Positions 11,026 to 22,590 of a stretch of 64,000 nt of DNA are shown piece by piece (position 1 is the first letter of the stretch; every line of letters starts with the position of its first letter). Made by a program: the position numbers and the translations under genes. The stretch comes from Akebia trifoliata (lineage: Eukaryota; Streptophyta; Magnoliopsida; Ranunculales; Lardizabalaceae). The notes under the pieces are model-generated. The model was not told the origin of the DNA and did not search any database. It saw only the letters and a list, made by a program, of their open reading frames with translations. Where the stretch lies: positions 26,023,163 to 26,087,162 of the forward strand of contig CM030713.1 of the NCBI GenBank assembly GCA_017979445.1, in the 5' to 3' direction.

Positions 11026-13313
11026 GGGCTTGTTCATTTGGGCTTTGGGAACTAACTTTTAAAATAAAAAAAAAATTTATTTTTAAGTTCAAAAATAATT
11101 CCTAACAGAAGTCGTTCAAGAGAAGTTTCTCTATTTGACTTTTACGTAAAGCCAAACACGACAAAGAAACTTATGTGTAATTACCAAAATACCCTCCATC
11201 TTTATTCTAATTTTCAACCAAAATTTTAACCTAAAATCCTCTTTCATTTTTTCGATTTTCAGCACAGAAACTTGAAACTGATCGATTGACCTCACCGCCA
11301 TTTTACCTCTCTAATCCTCCTCGCGCCACCTCTCCTCTCTGATCCTCTTTGCTTGATGTCGCCTCTCTGATCCTCCTTGTGACGACATCGCCTCTTTGAT
11401 CTTCTAAAATTGATCGATTACAATCTCCATTGAAGTAAAAGTTTAATTTATTGTAATTTTTTCGTTGAATACGCCATTGACGTGATCAAGGTAAGTCCCC
11501 ATTTCTTCTTCTTCTTCTTCTAATTTTTCTCTTATTTTTGCTAAATAAAATATTTTTTAATTACTAATTTTATTTTATTGGGTTGAATGTGTGATTATCT
11601 TTTTGGGTACATAAATCATGGAATCGTGTATTTTGTTGCGAACCGAATGACTAGTTTGCATATATTTATATCTGATCATCTGATCTAGCTTGACTATCAA
11701 ATCTGATGGCTAATGCAAATTTTATACATGATTATTTTTCCTTCCTTTCTCATCAGAAGTAAGGGATTACCCTTCAAATTAAGTGAAGATTGTAATTTAA
11801 TGGCCTAGATCGTCTAATATAAAGTCGCAAATATATTCATACATCATATATGATATAACTAATATTTTTGGGTAGTTTTGAAATCTATGGAAGATAATTA
11901 CATAAAAACCACCCATCACACATGATTTATGTTATACGATATTCTCTTACATCGATGTGGTTTGTCAAGGCAATTAGCAAATTCTTTATGGACCTCGTAA
12001 ATTTTGAAACAATTTTGCAAACTATGCGGTAATGATTATGGGGATTTAGACCCATAACCCATTTGATTGACATGTTGCATGGTAAAAGAATATGTGTCAA
12101 CGTGTGCATGTTACCATGTAGGTAAGATTCCTATAGTGTTGTTCACATGCCCTGGGTTCAAATAGCCTTGAACCCATCTTTGCCTTCCCAATCCTAACCC
12201 TTTTACTATTAAGAAAAAGAAAAAAAAAATGACTCTCTCTACTAAATGAGATATTTTTCTCCAATCCTGTTTAGTTATTTGCTTTTATGAATTTATGGAC
12301 TAGATTTCTTGGCATTTTTAGAGAAAATTTATTTGATTAAATTTTTTAACTTGTTAGGATTTATTGATTATTCCTTATCCATTACTTTTTTTTTTTTTTA
12401 ATAAATGAATAATCAAATTGTCAGATGGCGAGACAAAAAGTAACATAACCAAAAATGACAGAGTCAAATATTGATTCCGCAAGATGAACACCCTATCTTC
12501 ATAAGACTTGGGTTGATATATGTGTGGAATTGGTTAAGAAGGGAAAAAGACCCAGTACTTCATTGAATGTCCATCATGGTAAGTAAATTAGTTGGATTTA
12601 ATTTAATACAATTTAAGAATTCTTACAAAAAAATTCATTGATAGATCGACTATTTATTTTCAAAAACACAATGATGTATTTTTATGGGCAGATGAAATAG
12701 ATAAGCGTGTCTTGTATAATGCAGTGGTTAAAAAACTTATGCATGACCTGGAGAAAGAGAAAAATATTAGATATGCATTAATATGATGCAATATCTTAGT
12801 TATAGTATTTATTTTGATTTTTTTTATTACAGTATTAGTAGTAGCATTTCTTCTTTAACGATGATGAAGTATAATGCTTTAAAACATGTTAATATACATA
12901 TTATGTGTTTGTTTGAATGTTAGTATATATGGGATGTTATGTGGATGTTGGATTGTGTATTATACTGGTATTTTCTTTATTTGAAAATTTTCATATGTCC
13001 ATTTTTAAGAGGAAATGTTGTCAAAATTTTGATTGAATTATAAAATTTATAAATTTATTTAAATTAAAAATAATTATTTTTATAATTTTTAATATAAATT
13101 TATTTTATATATATAGTGTAATTATATATTTATTAAGGTATTCTGGTTATTTTACCATAATCCAACAATAAAAAACTGTCAAACGAACATCAATTTCTAA
13201 CTTTTGTGCTTCTGTAACGAACAAGCTTCTGTTGGATGTAGTTTTTTAGGCTCTAGGCTTTTGTTTCTTTTAGAATACAAGTTCTGGAGTTAACTTATGT
13301 AAAGAACAGACCC
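11026..13313. mobile_element. PIF/Harbinger-like element, about 2.3 kb
   Basis: Inverted ends GGGCTTGTTC (11026) and GAACAGACCC (ending 13313) match at 8 of 10 positions and resemble PIF/Harbinger termini (GGNCNTGTTC). The flanking triplets are CTA and TAA rather than a perfect 3-bp duplication. Inside is an exon of a Myb/SANT-like protein of the kind that accompanies Harbinger transposases, but no DDE transposase was seen, so the element is probably defective. A CT-rich leader-like region (about 11280-11400) precedes the exon. Confidence 0.65.
12421..12790 (+). pseudogene. Myb/SANT-like domain fragment of a Harbinger accessory protein
   Basis: The frame across 12499-12578 reads LHKTWVDICVELVKKGKRPS, matching the start of the plant Myb/SANT-like domain (usually around FCDICIEQVRKGNRPNTHF), and ends at a consensus splice donor ATG|GTAAGT near 12579. 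A second open piece near 12690-12785 after TATGGGCAG reads KKLMHDLEKEKN, a plausible C-terminal tail. Upstream, MARQKV starts at 12425 but an in-frame stop follows, so the copy is broken. Harbinger transposons use such a protein to bind the termini and bring in the transposase. Confidence 0.55.
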
Positions 13314-13444
13314 TAAGATGCTCAGTTTGGACTTGGGACGTGAATATAACAGGGACAATGTGACATACTTAAAGCTTTGTTTTTATACTTGAAGAGTACT
13401 TGAATCGAGTTGACTCATGAGCCGACTCTAGATATATATATATA

Positions 13445-13900
13445 ACTCAGTCTGTATAGTTTGGTTGCAAGGTTCTCGAGAGCCGAACCAAATCAATAGC
13501 TTTGGGTTGGCTTGGTTCAATTTGAAATAAGTTGTAATTCGATTCTAGGTTAATGAAATGAAGAACTTATCAATTCGATTTGATTTTCTGTTCAAGGCTT
13601 TATATAATTGAATCAAATTGGGTATCGAACACTTAATGACTTACTACTTTGGAGTTGGGACATAGACTAATAACATTTTTTATAGCTAGATTGATAAATT
13701 TTTTTAATGGATAGATAATGTTTATTATTTATTTTTTTAATTAAAAATATGTTGTTCCCAAAGGAGGTTTATGAGATATTGGCAACCTCCAACTTTACTT
13801 CCATTTGGTTTGGTTCTATGAAAAATGCGCTTGGATTATGGTTCATATTTAATAAAACTGATTTACGTCGGTTCAGTTCCAATCTAACAATTAAAAAAAA
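13445..13900. mobile_element. Decayed hAT MITE, GTGCAAC family
   Basis: Blocks in order match the copies at 136 and 27491: TAGCTTTGGG..GG-TTGGTTC, AGTTGGGACATAGACTAATA, GAGATATTGGCAACC and TTCCAAT. The terminal GTGCAAC is mutated or lost at both ends and no duplication is recognisable, so this is an old copy. Confidence 0.6.
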
Positions 13901-14796
13901 TATAATTGATGCATATTCGTCGCAAGCTGGAATAGGAGAAAAATAAAAGTTATGACGCTAGAAAGATAAGAATAAACTCATCCAACATGGTGGAGGATAT
14001 TTGAAAGATATTTAAATGGTCATATAGGAAAGACATGGATATGTAGCTACTTTTAAGAACTAAACTAATGAAAATCAAATAGGCGGTTTTTTCTAAAAAT
14101 TAAAATAAAAGATCAATGGGCAAATATTATACTGAGAAAAGACATTGACGATTTGCAAAATACTTGAAAAAAATAAAAATATTAAAGTTAGGGACAAAGC
14201 CTAGACTGATGTGCGACAAAATATCTTAAAGTATTAAGAGAGGAGTAGAAGAATTCCTAAGGATGTGCAGTTGTGTATCATGAGGAAAAAGATCTATGGT
14301 TCCGTGTTCATGCCATGTCAACAAGTATTGACCAAGTGAAGACTTTCTAGTTAGAAAATCATAATTCAAAAACTAAAGAGAAAAAAGGAAAGTACTAGTA
14401 AGCAAGCTAATCATAGACTATATAATGATTCATACAATGAGTTGGATACTAGAGAAAGTGAGTAAGATATCCACAAGTTTGCATGAATTGAAGAAGAAAA
14501 CTAAAGACTTATATAATGTTTGGTGCATTAAAGGAAAAAAATTTAGATAACATTAGTAACCGATTAGGAGATTAGGAAAATGTTGACAAACTATTTTTAT
14601 AGATTTAAAGCTTTAAAAGTGAAAAAAAAAAGTGTAGAAAGAGAAGAAAACATGCATGTAGACTCTTAGGATAGGACCAGATGATATTTTGATAGAAGTA
14701 TGATAAGTATCTGGACTATTTGGGCTAATTAAGTTATTTATTAATATATTATATATTTATAATAAAAAAAAGTACCAACTGAACTGAAAAAAGAAA

Positions 14797-15635
14797 AAAT
14801 TACTCAAAGGACCTTGGTGGAGGGTTTCTAATTAGTCTCTAACTTTTAGGTGGTTGCTTGATAGTCCGTTTTGTATAACTTTCTTTTCTTAATGGTTCCT
14901 CAACCTCATCTTAGGTTATAATATTTTTTAAATAACTAAACTACCATTTTTTCATCTTCTTCACATACTTAGGTTTTCCAACTGCGATTCCAATCATTTT
15001 CAAAGATTTTTTTTTTATCGTGAATGGCGAATGGAAATGATATACTTTTAATTTTAAACATTTAAATGTATTTTTTGATATATTTCAACAATTTAAAACA
15101 AAAATTGAAGAACGAAACTGAGATTCAAAAAAAAAAAAAAAAATATTACAGTATCGAGCTCACCAAGTTTTATTGTTGAGTTCGACAATAAAAATGTTTA
15201 ACCCAAAATAAAAAGTGGTGAGCTTGACGTTGATAAAACCCACCTGTGTGTTAGATGATTTCAAACAAAAAAAAAACCATCAATGATCGATTTTTGTCAA
15301 AAAACTAAGTAAAAAAATTGGAAAAAAACCCTAACTCTTTACATAAATCTTCATAATGCTTGAAAATGACAGCTTCCTTCTCAAATCTTTTCCATTGTAA
15401 TGGAATCTCCGAAACTCGACGAGGATAACGGAAATCCAATTTTTTGGATGAAAATGGTGAACTCATATGGTAAGGGCAGTTTTGACATTTCAATCGCAAG
15501 AGATGTGTGGAGTAGGCTTCAAGGACTGATTAGAAATAAAAGTTATACAAAATGGACTATTAAAAAACATCCTGGAACTTAAGGACTAATTAGAAAACAA
15601 ATCCCCTACGCCAGGGTCCTTTAAGTAATTTTCCC
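14797..15635. mobile_element. Mutator-like foldback element in the LINE
   Basis: About 840 bp with long inverted ends (over 100 bp, imperfect): ATTACTCAAAGGACCTTGG at the left mirrors CCAGGGTCCTTTAAGTAAT at the right, continuing with ACTAATTAGAAA and GTTATACAAAA blocks. It is flanked by the 9-bp direct repeat AAAAAGAAA (14788-14796, 15636-15644); nine bp is the Mutator-type length, although this one is low-complexity. The inner arms also pair, so the element is almost wholly foldback. A short ATG frame at 15400 (MESPKLDEDNGNPIFWMKMV) could be captured sequence; I do not recognise it. Confidence 0.72.
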
Positions 15636-15713
15636 AAAAAGAAAAGCATCTTAATACCTATATATAAGAATAAACAGAATTTAGAACAATATCAACTATT
15701 AAGGTATTAAACA

Positions 15714-17615
15714 TGTAGATACCCCGATTTGAACGGCCCCAATGCAAAAAAGGCCCAAAAAAATTATGTTTTAAAATCTAAATGGGTTTAAAATCTAAAT
15801 CCTTCAAAATCGCTTTTATTTAAAATAAAAGATTTCTAGGGCCCAATTTACCTAAAGGTCCACTATAAAACTCATTAAGTCCAACTCTTAACCTCATTTC
15901 TAGCATCCCAAAGCCATTTCCCTAAAAGCCCACCAACCTCCTAAAAGCCCACTAAATCCAAATCCAATCAATTTCCAATCTCACCCTAACCTAAATCTAA
16001 ACCTAACACAATCCAATCCCAAGGTTCCAATCAATTTTCAAACTAACCCTAACCCAAACATAGGCCTAACCTAGTCTAACCTAAACCACTACTCAATCAT
16101 AAGCCCAACATACACAAAAGCCCATTTTAAACCGCAAAATCATATCCATGATCTTAATCAATCATCATAAAAATCAATGATCATCAATAATGGACACTTA
16201 TTACCACCACAACCCACCTTTCTAAATCAATTTACCCAATCTCATCATCATTCTCAAAAAGTTAATCAACTCACACCCCATGTCATAACCTACCCTCATC
16301 ATTTTCTTCAAACCTTCATCACAAATAATCCCCACACCTCTTCTCCTTAATCAATTCACCCAACCCACAATCCCATACCCTTTTTTCATGTGTCACCATC
16401 TCCTCCACCCTCCCAAAATCAAAATACCTACTCTTTCTATATGACTATTCTTCTAACCAACACCCACATCCCTTAACCTCACCTAACATTCAATTCATAT
16501 GGGTTGAAAAATTCAAACAACTTCGATAAAAAATAAGCTACTTACACCATTTTTCATATTTACCCTTCCCCTAACTATAAATTTCAAACTTCACAATAAC
16601 AAATCTCAAGTCATTTCCCTCCATTTTATACTTTCACTCCATCTTACCCCAAAAAGTTCTCTCAAAATCCTATAAAAACCCACTCCTGTCTCACAAATCC
16701 CCTATGCTAGAATTCTCCCTCTCAAACCTAAACTCTCTCATTTCTCATCTCTTACCTCTCTCGACTCTAAGAACTCTCTCACCTCCCAACTCTTTCTCAA
16801 TCTCCTCAAAACCCTCTTAAATTCCTACTCAATTTTTTAAAAATCACCTTTCTCATAACCTTAATTAATACACCAAAGTACTTTTCATTTTCACCCTCAA
16901 AGTTCAATAGTTCATGGTCAAGAAGTTTACATTTTTAAAGACGAAAAACAAGGAAGAGTAGGGATAAAAAAAAAAAATAACACCCCCCCATTTTCTCTTC
17001 CTTCCAACTCCCATCTTCTATCTTTCCCCCTTTCTTTATTTTAGGCTTAGATCAACCTTAAGATGCAGTGGATACCCTCTCTTATCCCTAGTAGATTAAG
17101 CTACGACTCGGTCGAAAGGGTAGGGGTTGAAAATCATTTTCAAAAAACTTTCTACAAAATACCTACACATTTGCACCCACTACAAAACGATTTCGAGACT
17201 AATGCCTTAAACCCTATTATTATGAAAATGGGCCCTTGACCGACAAATCCACATTTTTAAAACTTGTGTTCAAAGGCATAGATCATAGTAGGGCTCATTC
17301 CTTCACACTCGAGGATACAAAAATGGATTTTATCGATTTTCCTTTTTTATTTTCAAAAGATGATCGAATCTAAGATTACCACCTATAATGAAGGAAATAG
17401 GGTGCCTAACACCTTCCTTATTTCCTAAAATAAACCCCCTTACCTAAATCTTAAGTGGATTAGTATCCCTATCTATACAAGAGTCACTACAAATAAAAAT
17501 AATTTTTGAAAGCTATTTTTCGAGTGCCCATTCACACCTTTTTTCTAAAAAAGAATGGTGACGACTCCAAATTCAAGTAATAGTGATCTTTAAACTCAAA
17601 AATCGCATAATTACA
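15714..17615 (-). mobile_element. Solo LTR, 1.9 kb, inserted in the LINE reverse transcriptase
   Basis: Starts TGTAGATACCCC and ends AATTACA (TG...CA), with a perfect 5-bp target duplication AAACA at 15709-15713 and 17616-17620. There is no internal region, primer-binding site or polyprotein. It shares terminal blocks in inverted orientation with the LTR at 39974-41590 (GGAGTCGTCACCATTC versus GGAGTCGCCACCATTC; TTTTTGGGCCTTTT; GGTATCTACA versus GGTGTCTACA), so they are one family. The strand given is relative to that copy. A Ty3-type origin is likely from the GTCGCCACC motif but not shown. LINE reading resumes on both sides, confirming the boundaries. Confidence 0.9.
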
Positions 17616-18145
17616 AAACACATGAGCCACATTAGAAAACTATGAGAAAGAATGATTGAACAAAGATTAAAACAAAAAATAATATCACATATCCAATTGG
17701 GGTTTACAATAGATATATCAACCATCAAGTGAATTTTTTGTACTTATTCAAATGATAGAGAAGGATGAAGAAAAGAGGAAGAATCCCCATATAATTTTTA
17801 ATGCTTTAGAAAAAAAATATATGGTTTAGTAAATAGAAAGCAAATTTGGTAGGTATTGAAAAAAAATATCCTAAATGGATATAGTACCATAATTAAGGAT
17901 GTGTTTGAAAAGGTTGTAACTAATGTACGAGTGAATGAAGATAAGATAATTTCAATTAGAAGTAATTGTACACATTTAAGAACACATTCTTTGGTGTAGG
18001 TTATTTGTGAATGTAGTATTAGTTCAAAGATTATAAATAGAATCAACATAAAGCTATAATTATGGAGAGAAACGTTAGAGTTAAGGAAGACCAAGTATGT
18101 GGAGTGTAAATTTAGTACTGATACCTGTGAGAAAAACACTTCTAG

Positions 18146-18617
18146 TAAAAATTTATGATACCGAAATATTATAAAACGACCACTTCATTCTCATGTGGAT
18201 TCTTTGTTTGAGGTGTATTGTTGTACTTCGGACTTGGTTAGAGAAGTTCTGGGGGAATGGATTTAATTGGGGTTGAGTTTTTGGCATTCTATAAGGTTGC
18301 TTTGGAGCATTAATCCGTTTGTGATTTGTTAGAGCATTTGGAAAGCAAGAAATGCAGGAACTTTTAAAGAAAAGGGTCAATCAATTCAAGAGTTGATCAA
18401 AATAATTCTCAGGTTTTTATTCTTTCAGTACAAGATTTCAAAGAGTTCAAAGGGATTTTTTTTTTAGATTTTCGTTGTCCGACGGGATACTATTTGTAAC
18501 AATTCAATTTCCTAAGTTGTTGTTTTCCTTTTTAATTTTTTTCCTTGGGTGGGTCATCTCGTCCTGACCGGTGGTGGTGGTCATTTATTTTCTTTCCTTA
18601 TCAATAAAAAAAAAACC
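18146..18617 (+). mobile_element. 5'-truncated second LINE, 3' end with poly-A
   Basis: The frame near 18325-18430 reads SIWKARNAGTFKEKGQS then IQELIKIILRFLF, like the C-terminal WSIWKERNxRxF segment of zf-RVT-type plant LINEs, a different family from the surrounding L1. It is followed by an untranslated region and a terminal AATAAAAAAAAAA at about 18603-18616. The L1 reading resumes at about 18618, so this is an insertion into the L1. The left boundary is approximate. Confidence 0.65.
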
Positions 18618-18790
18618 ACTTGCATTATCTCAAATCTATTATAAATAAGGATGGAGGGGGATTGAAAAAGCGTAGAATCAGAGCTATATTGTTAAAGAGA
18701 GGTGTGCTTGTGGAGTGTTGATTTAACAACCTAATATCTCAAGCATTACCTATTAATGAAATGAGAATTAAAATAGGATAACTATGTCCT

Positions 18791-19411
18791 TGAAAGGGAT
18801 AGTCTTATCCTTACTGGGCTGATCTTTTTCCTCTCCTTTCTTCTCATTTCCCTTTTAATAGTACAGTCCTCTCAAAAGCATTCCCTCCCCTTGGATTTTT
18901 ATTTGCGAACCTACATAGGAAAATAGATTAAATTGTACTATCTTTCAGGCTGAGTCAGGTCCTCATTACTTGCAACTGTAGCCAATGCTGTTGCACCCAA
19001 ATTTATGTACGAATTCACATGTTGTGTCACACTTTGAGTTTCCTTGGAAGCTAGTCTGATAGTCAAAAAAATTTGTCCAACCCCTCATATCAAGACAAAT
19101 CACAGAGTAAGAGCAAGGCCTCAGAGGTTTTGAGAATTGAGATGACCTTCCAGAGTGAATAATGAACAAAATGAAGACAGATTATTAATCTATATGCTTG
19201 AACCCAAGATCAAAACACAAAAGAATGAAAGATTAGAGAAAAGAAAACAAATACAATTGAAAAGTTGAGACTTAAAAATTATTGTTAACGAAATTGGATG
19301 TGTCGTATTTTTTTTTTTTTTAATAATCTGGGATTATTGTTTGTTCCGACCGTTGGATTCTGAAAAAAAAAATGATCAAAATGCCCTTACATGTAAAACA
19401 GAGTGCCAGTT
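18791..19411. other. No gene; intergenic
   Basis: Pyrimidine-rich near 18830-18860 and a T run near 19308-19322; no supported coding sequence. Confidence 0.5.
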
Positions 19412-19690
19412 TATGAACCCAAAGGGTGTGGTTCAATGGCAATTTCAGATCCAATAGAGTTGTGTGTTCGATAACCAGTATGAGCAATATTCCCTCGGGG
19501 TCACCTGTAAGGGTGCTCCCTCACTTACTTAGTGCGTGTGATGTGCTGGCGTTGCACGTGCCTGGGGGAGGGACCCATATGCCTCGGCTCCTACCCTGGC
19601 TCATCCGGTCCCCCTAGTTGGACGTAGGTCTGAACACCCCGTTATCCAAACATTTATTTATTTTTTATTTATTTATTTATTTATTTATTT
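19412..19690 (+). mobile_element. tRNA-derived SINE (Au-like), near full length
   Basis: An A box is visible as TGGTTCAATGG (about 19429-19439) and a B box as GTTCGATAACC (about 19465-19475), at tRNA-like spacing. A conserved body follows (CCCTCGGGGTCACCTG, GTGCTGGCGTTGCACGTGCC, GGACCCATATGCCTCGGC, TTGGACGTAGGTCTGAAC) and then a T-rich tail of TTTA repeats. The pattern fits Au-type plant SINEs as I remember them. It is not a functional tRNA gene. The fragment at 5777 is a relative. Confidence 0.82.
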
Positions 19691-20217
19691 TTTTTGGGGG
19701 GGGGGGGGGATAAAAAATAATATTTTACATTAAAAATGGATCAAATACAACATATAAATCATGATCAACTGTACAAGATCAGTGATTGTTTTGGCATTGA
19801 TCAGAGATTAAGATCACTAATCAGCGATGTTCATAGAACTCAATTGTCAGCTAAGCCATCAGTCACAATTTTCACCCAAAAGAAAGGTATATCTACATGC
19901 ATACATATCAAAATCTGTACCTAACTCAATCGGGAAATTGACCTTGACCAAAAGCGTTGAACGACGACGATGCTCATTGTAACGATTGAAGAGATAGTTT
20001 AGTCCAATATCAAGTCAACCAAAGAAAAAAAGAACAAAACCTCGATCTCTTTTAGAAGTTGAAAGGGTAATTTAATCATTAGCAAAATAGGGCAGTGGGC
20101 AAACAGTACTAATTGTATCAATTCAATTACATTTTACAGTATTTTTGGCTTCTTGCAATCATGGGAAGCCAAAAATGAGCTCCTCAAAGCTACAGTATAG
20201 CTTCACATAAAAGCTAA

Positions 20218-20408
20218 GGCCCTGCTTGGTACTATTCAAATGCAAAAAATTTGCAGCACCTTTTGAACTACAAATTATTTGCTGAAATTTATGAGACTTA
20301 AGAGATTCATGCAAATAATTTGCACTGCAAAAAAAATTTTGTAAGATAACCAAGCATTTGTAAGTTAGATTCCATTTGCAAATGATTTGATTCCTACGAA
20401 GCAGGGCC
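20218..20408. mobile_element. Tourist-type MITE, present only in copy A
   Basis: 191 bp with inverted ends GGCCCTGCTTGGTA and TACGAAGCAGGGCC, flanked by TAA (20215-20217) and CAA. It lies between LINE-like sequence on one side and AAAAGCTA on the other. Copy B has no such element there, so it probably inserted after the duplication. The 3-bp flank suggests PIF/Harbinger ancestry. Confidence 0.72.
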
Positions 20409-20545
20409 CAAGTTAAATTTCTAGGCACTTGATCACATACTTTCTCTAAATTGATAAAAATCATATGAAGATTTTTCATCTTTTCTTTAATTTTACGAAA
20501 ATATTTGTGCTCTAAAATCTCCCATGTATCTCTTAATAGTCCCAA
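20409..20545 (-). pseudogene. LINE reverse-transcriptase fragment (copy A)
   Basis: The minus-strand reading EKMKNLHMIFINLEKVCDQV then PRNLTW matches the plant L1 block LHMVFIDLEKAYDRVPRE at the start of the reverse-transcriptase fingers. The frame then runs into the MITE at 20218-20408, so the long open frame 20159-20545 is a chimera and not a gene. The same block is in copy B near 29740-29820. Confidence 0.8.
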
Positions 20546-22267
20546 GTCCTAATGTTTCCTTTATTCTTATATAAGTGCTATGATGTTTTTTTCTCCATTC
20601 ATCCAATATCTTTTAATCTTTAAAATATTATTGAATAACTTAGCTAGCAATTGTGAAACTAATACTTTACTCCCCCCTTCCCCAAATCAGACACGTGTCA
20701 CCTTATGATAACTATGAACTTACTAGGATTGGGACTGGTTTGTTAATCTTAGAGCATCTGATTATCCGTTGATTACTCGAGATGGTATTCTATAGATGAT
20801 TGAATCAAATCCTTAAAAACAGGATCACAGAGAAAGATTCCCTAGGATAAGAGCATGAATCTCAAAAAATAATAGACGCAGATTAGGAGTTTAGAAATCT
20901 ACAAATGGACAACAACAAAAAGAAAGAAGAGGATAATTATAAACTCACACTTATTCTAATTCTGACTTAAGCATCAAACATAATTGGTAGAGACCTCACC
21001 TGTGGTGAATTTGAGGCAAGAGCAAAAGAATGGCTCCCAGCAGCTTCTCAAGGTTTGCAAGGAGTTTCTCTAAATCACCAAGATTTCAGAATCTCACTCA
21101 GTTGTATCCCAACCCCACTCCAATGTAACAAATCAGACTCGTTTATTTTGAGAGAGTCTCGTTGGCCCCCCGTCGGGGTTAGCTCGGCTCATTTATAATT
21201 TGTTGGGATATCAGTGTAGCCAAATCACAATCTTCAAACCATACAAAATAGGACTCATACCACTATCACATCTATAATCTTGTATTACTTTTAAGTTTCC
21301 AAATTACTGAGGTATCTCCTACCTTAAATATCCAAATCAGATAGGTACCATACCACCAATAGATGCAGGCGCCTGAAGTGGCTAGACTTTAGTCTTCTGT
21401 ACGTGTATTCTGGCCTTATAAACAGAACACTGGGCCTCATGTTAATTTGAAGCTTTCAATGATTAAGAATGCTGTAGCTCCAGCTGAGAATCTCTTTATC
21501 CAGAGATGCTCTATTCAAGATTGTTTGAGGTGATGAAGCTAATATAGTGAGGGAGGGGGAATCAAGGACACCCAATGGGCTGAATAAAAAGTCTTCTATC
21601 ACTGTACCTGCATTATGGTGCAACACACCATTTGATAAGCTCCAGCTAGTTTTCTATTGCCAGCAAAACAGAACCAAATGTCTGACTGCAGCCTTTTCAC
21701 TCTTCTCATAGTATCTCAATTTGGTAGCACTACCGACTTCAATAGCAACCTACCTGACCCATGAAACCTCAACAACCAAGAATGTGGTACTATAGAATAC
21801 CCCACACATTCTATGGAAGGGTCACAGAAAAAATAAGAATAATGCAGGAGTGACCTCTCGATGAAAACCATCTATGGTTGTATGCACACCTCCACGACAG
21901 CAAAGTGTAAATTGAGGTCAATCCAGCACAACTTAAAAAATTAAGCAAGCTGTCAAGTCCATACAAGACCAACACATAAATCATCATCTACACCTAATCC
22001 CAAATATTAGCCACCACCCTCGACATGGATCATGTATTTGTCACATGAAGTTAGATCATCGTCCATCCTGCCGGGGTGGGGTCCCAATGTTCTACAAGCA
22101 CAAGAAAAAGAAAAAAAAACAACTTTGGTGGCCAAGATGAAAATCTTTCTATGATCGATATGTAGCTCTGAATATTACTCCTAGGTAATTTTTCATAAAT
22201 GTCGAACAGATTGGCTTCACCATAACTATATATATAGCCATTTCATTTTTGGTTTTGATATAAGATT

Positions 22268-22590
22268 TTTTTTTCTTTTCGTTAAGTTAAAATTTTATTG
22301 AAAAAAAAAAAGAAACTTATCAAAAAATAGCAAAAACAGCACTAGTCAACCTCTAGATTACAAATAGTCTCCCATCTTACAACAAACTCTTCAGAGAAGA
22401 TCCCCTTAAATTCTTTAAACATATTCCCAAAAAATAATAATAATAATAACAAACCCAAAATAGAAAGAATAAGGTCCTGCAGCTGAAACTCTTTCCCCTC
22501 AAAAGTGCGTCCGTTTCTCTCCTTCCATAAACCCTAAGAAATGACAAAGGAAAATAGACTCCACAGAATACGCTTAGAAGCATTTTGATA
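22268..22590 (-). mobile_element. 5'-truncated LINE 3' end, present only in copy A
   Basis: The left side is T-rich (poly-A on the minus strand) and the insert is flanked by TTTTGATATAAGATT and TTTTGATACAAGATT, a near-perfect target duplication. Copy B has a single TTTGATATAAGATTCAT at the matching place (about 31780) and lacks the 0.3 kb. The minus-strand frame reads SFLRVYGRRETD, LINE-tail-like. It inserted after the duplication. Confidence 0.72.

Larger units (their letters stand above)
13910..18790 (+). pseudogene. L1-type LINE ORF2 remnant, interrupted by three insertions
   Basis: The pieces read in order as the reverse-transcriptase polyprotein of a plant LINE. About 14430-14560 resembles the LYxxLDTREGEKDIYKxA linker (LYNDSYNELDTRES). 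14675-14740 gives RPDDILIEV-KYL (family: GPDNIPIEVWK). 15645-15710 gives KSILIPIYKNK. 17621-17660 gives a SHIRKL-E--IEQRLK-like block. 17760-17810 gives NPHIIFNALEK (family: LHMVFIDLEKAYDRVP). 18065-18120 gives ELRKTKYVECKFS. 18620-18690 gives HYLKSIINKDGG (family: YLGSIIxKDGE). Stops and frameshifts are frequent, so it is non-functional. The reading resumes on the far side of each insertion. Confidence 0.82.

Noticed and set aside
19426..19480. tRNA gene
   Set aside because: The A and B boxes are present, but the sequence does not fold as a cloverleaf and continues into a SINE body and tail.
19695..19709. Poly-G run as a quadruplex or regulatory element
   Set aside because: A single homopolymer run next to a SINE tail; possibly a sequencing-length artefact, with no supporting context.
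20159..20545. 128-codon minus-strand frame taken as one gene
   Set aside because: A chimera of a LINE reverse-transcriptase fragment and a Tourist MITE.
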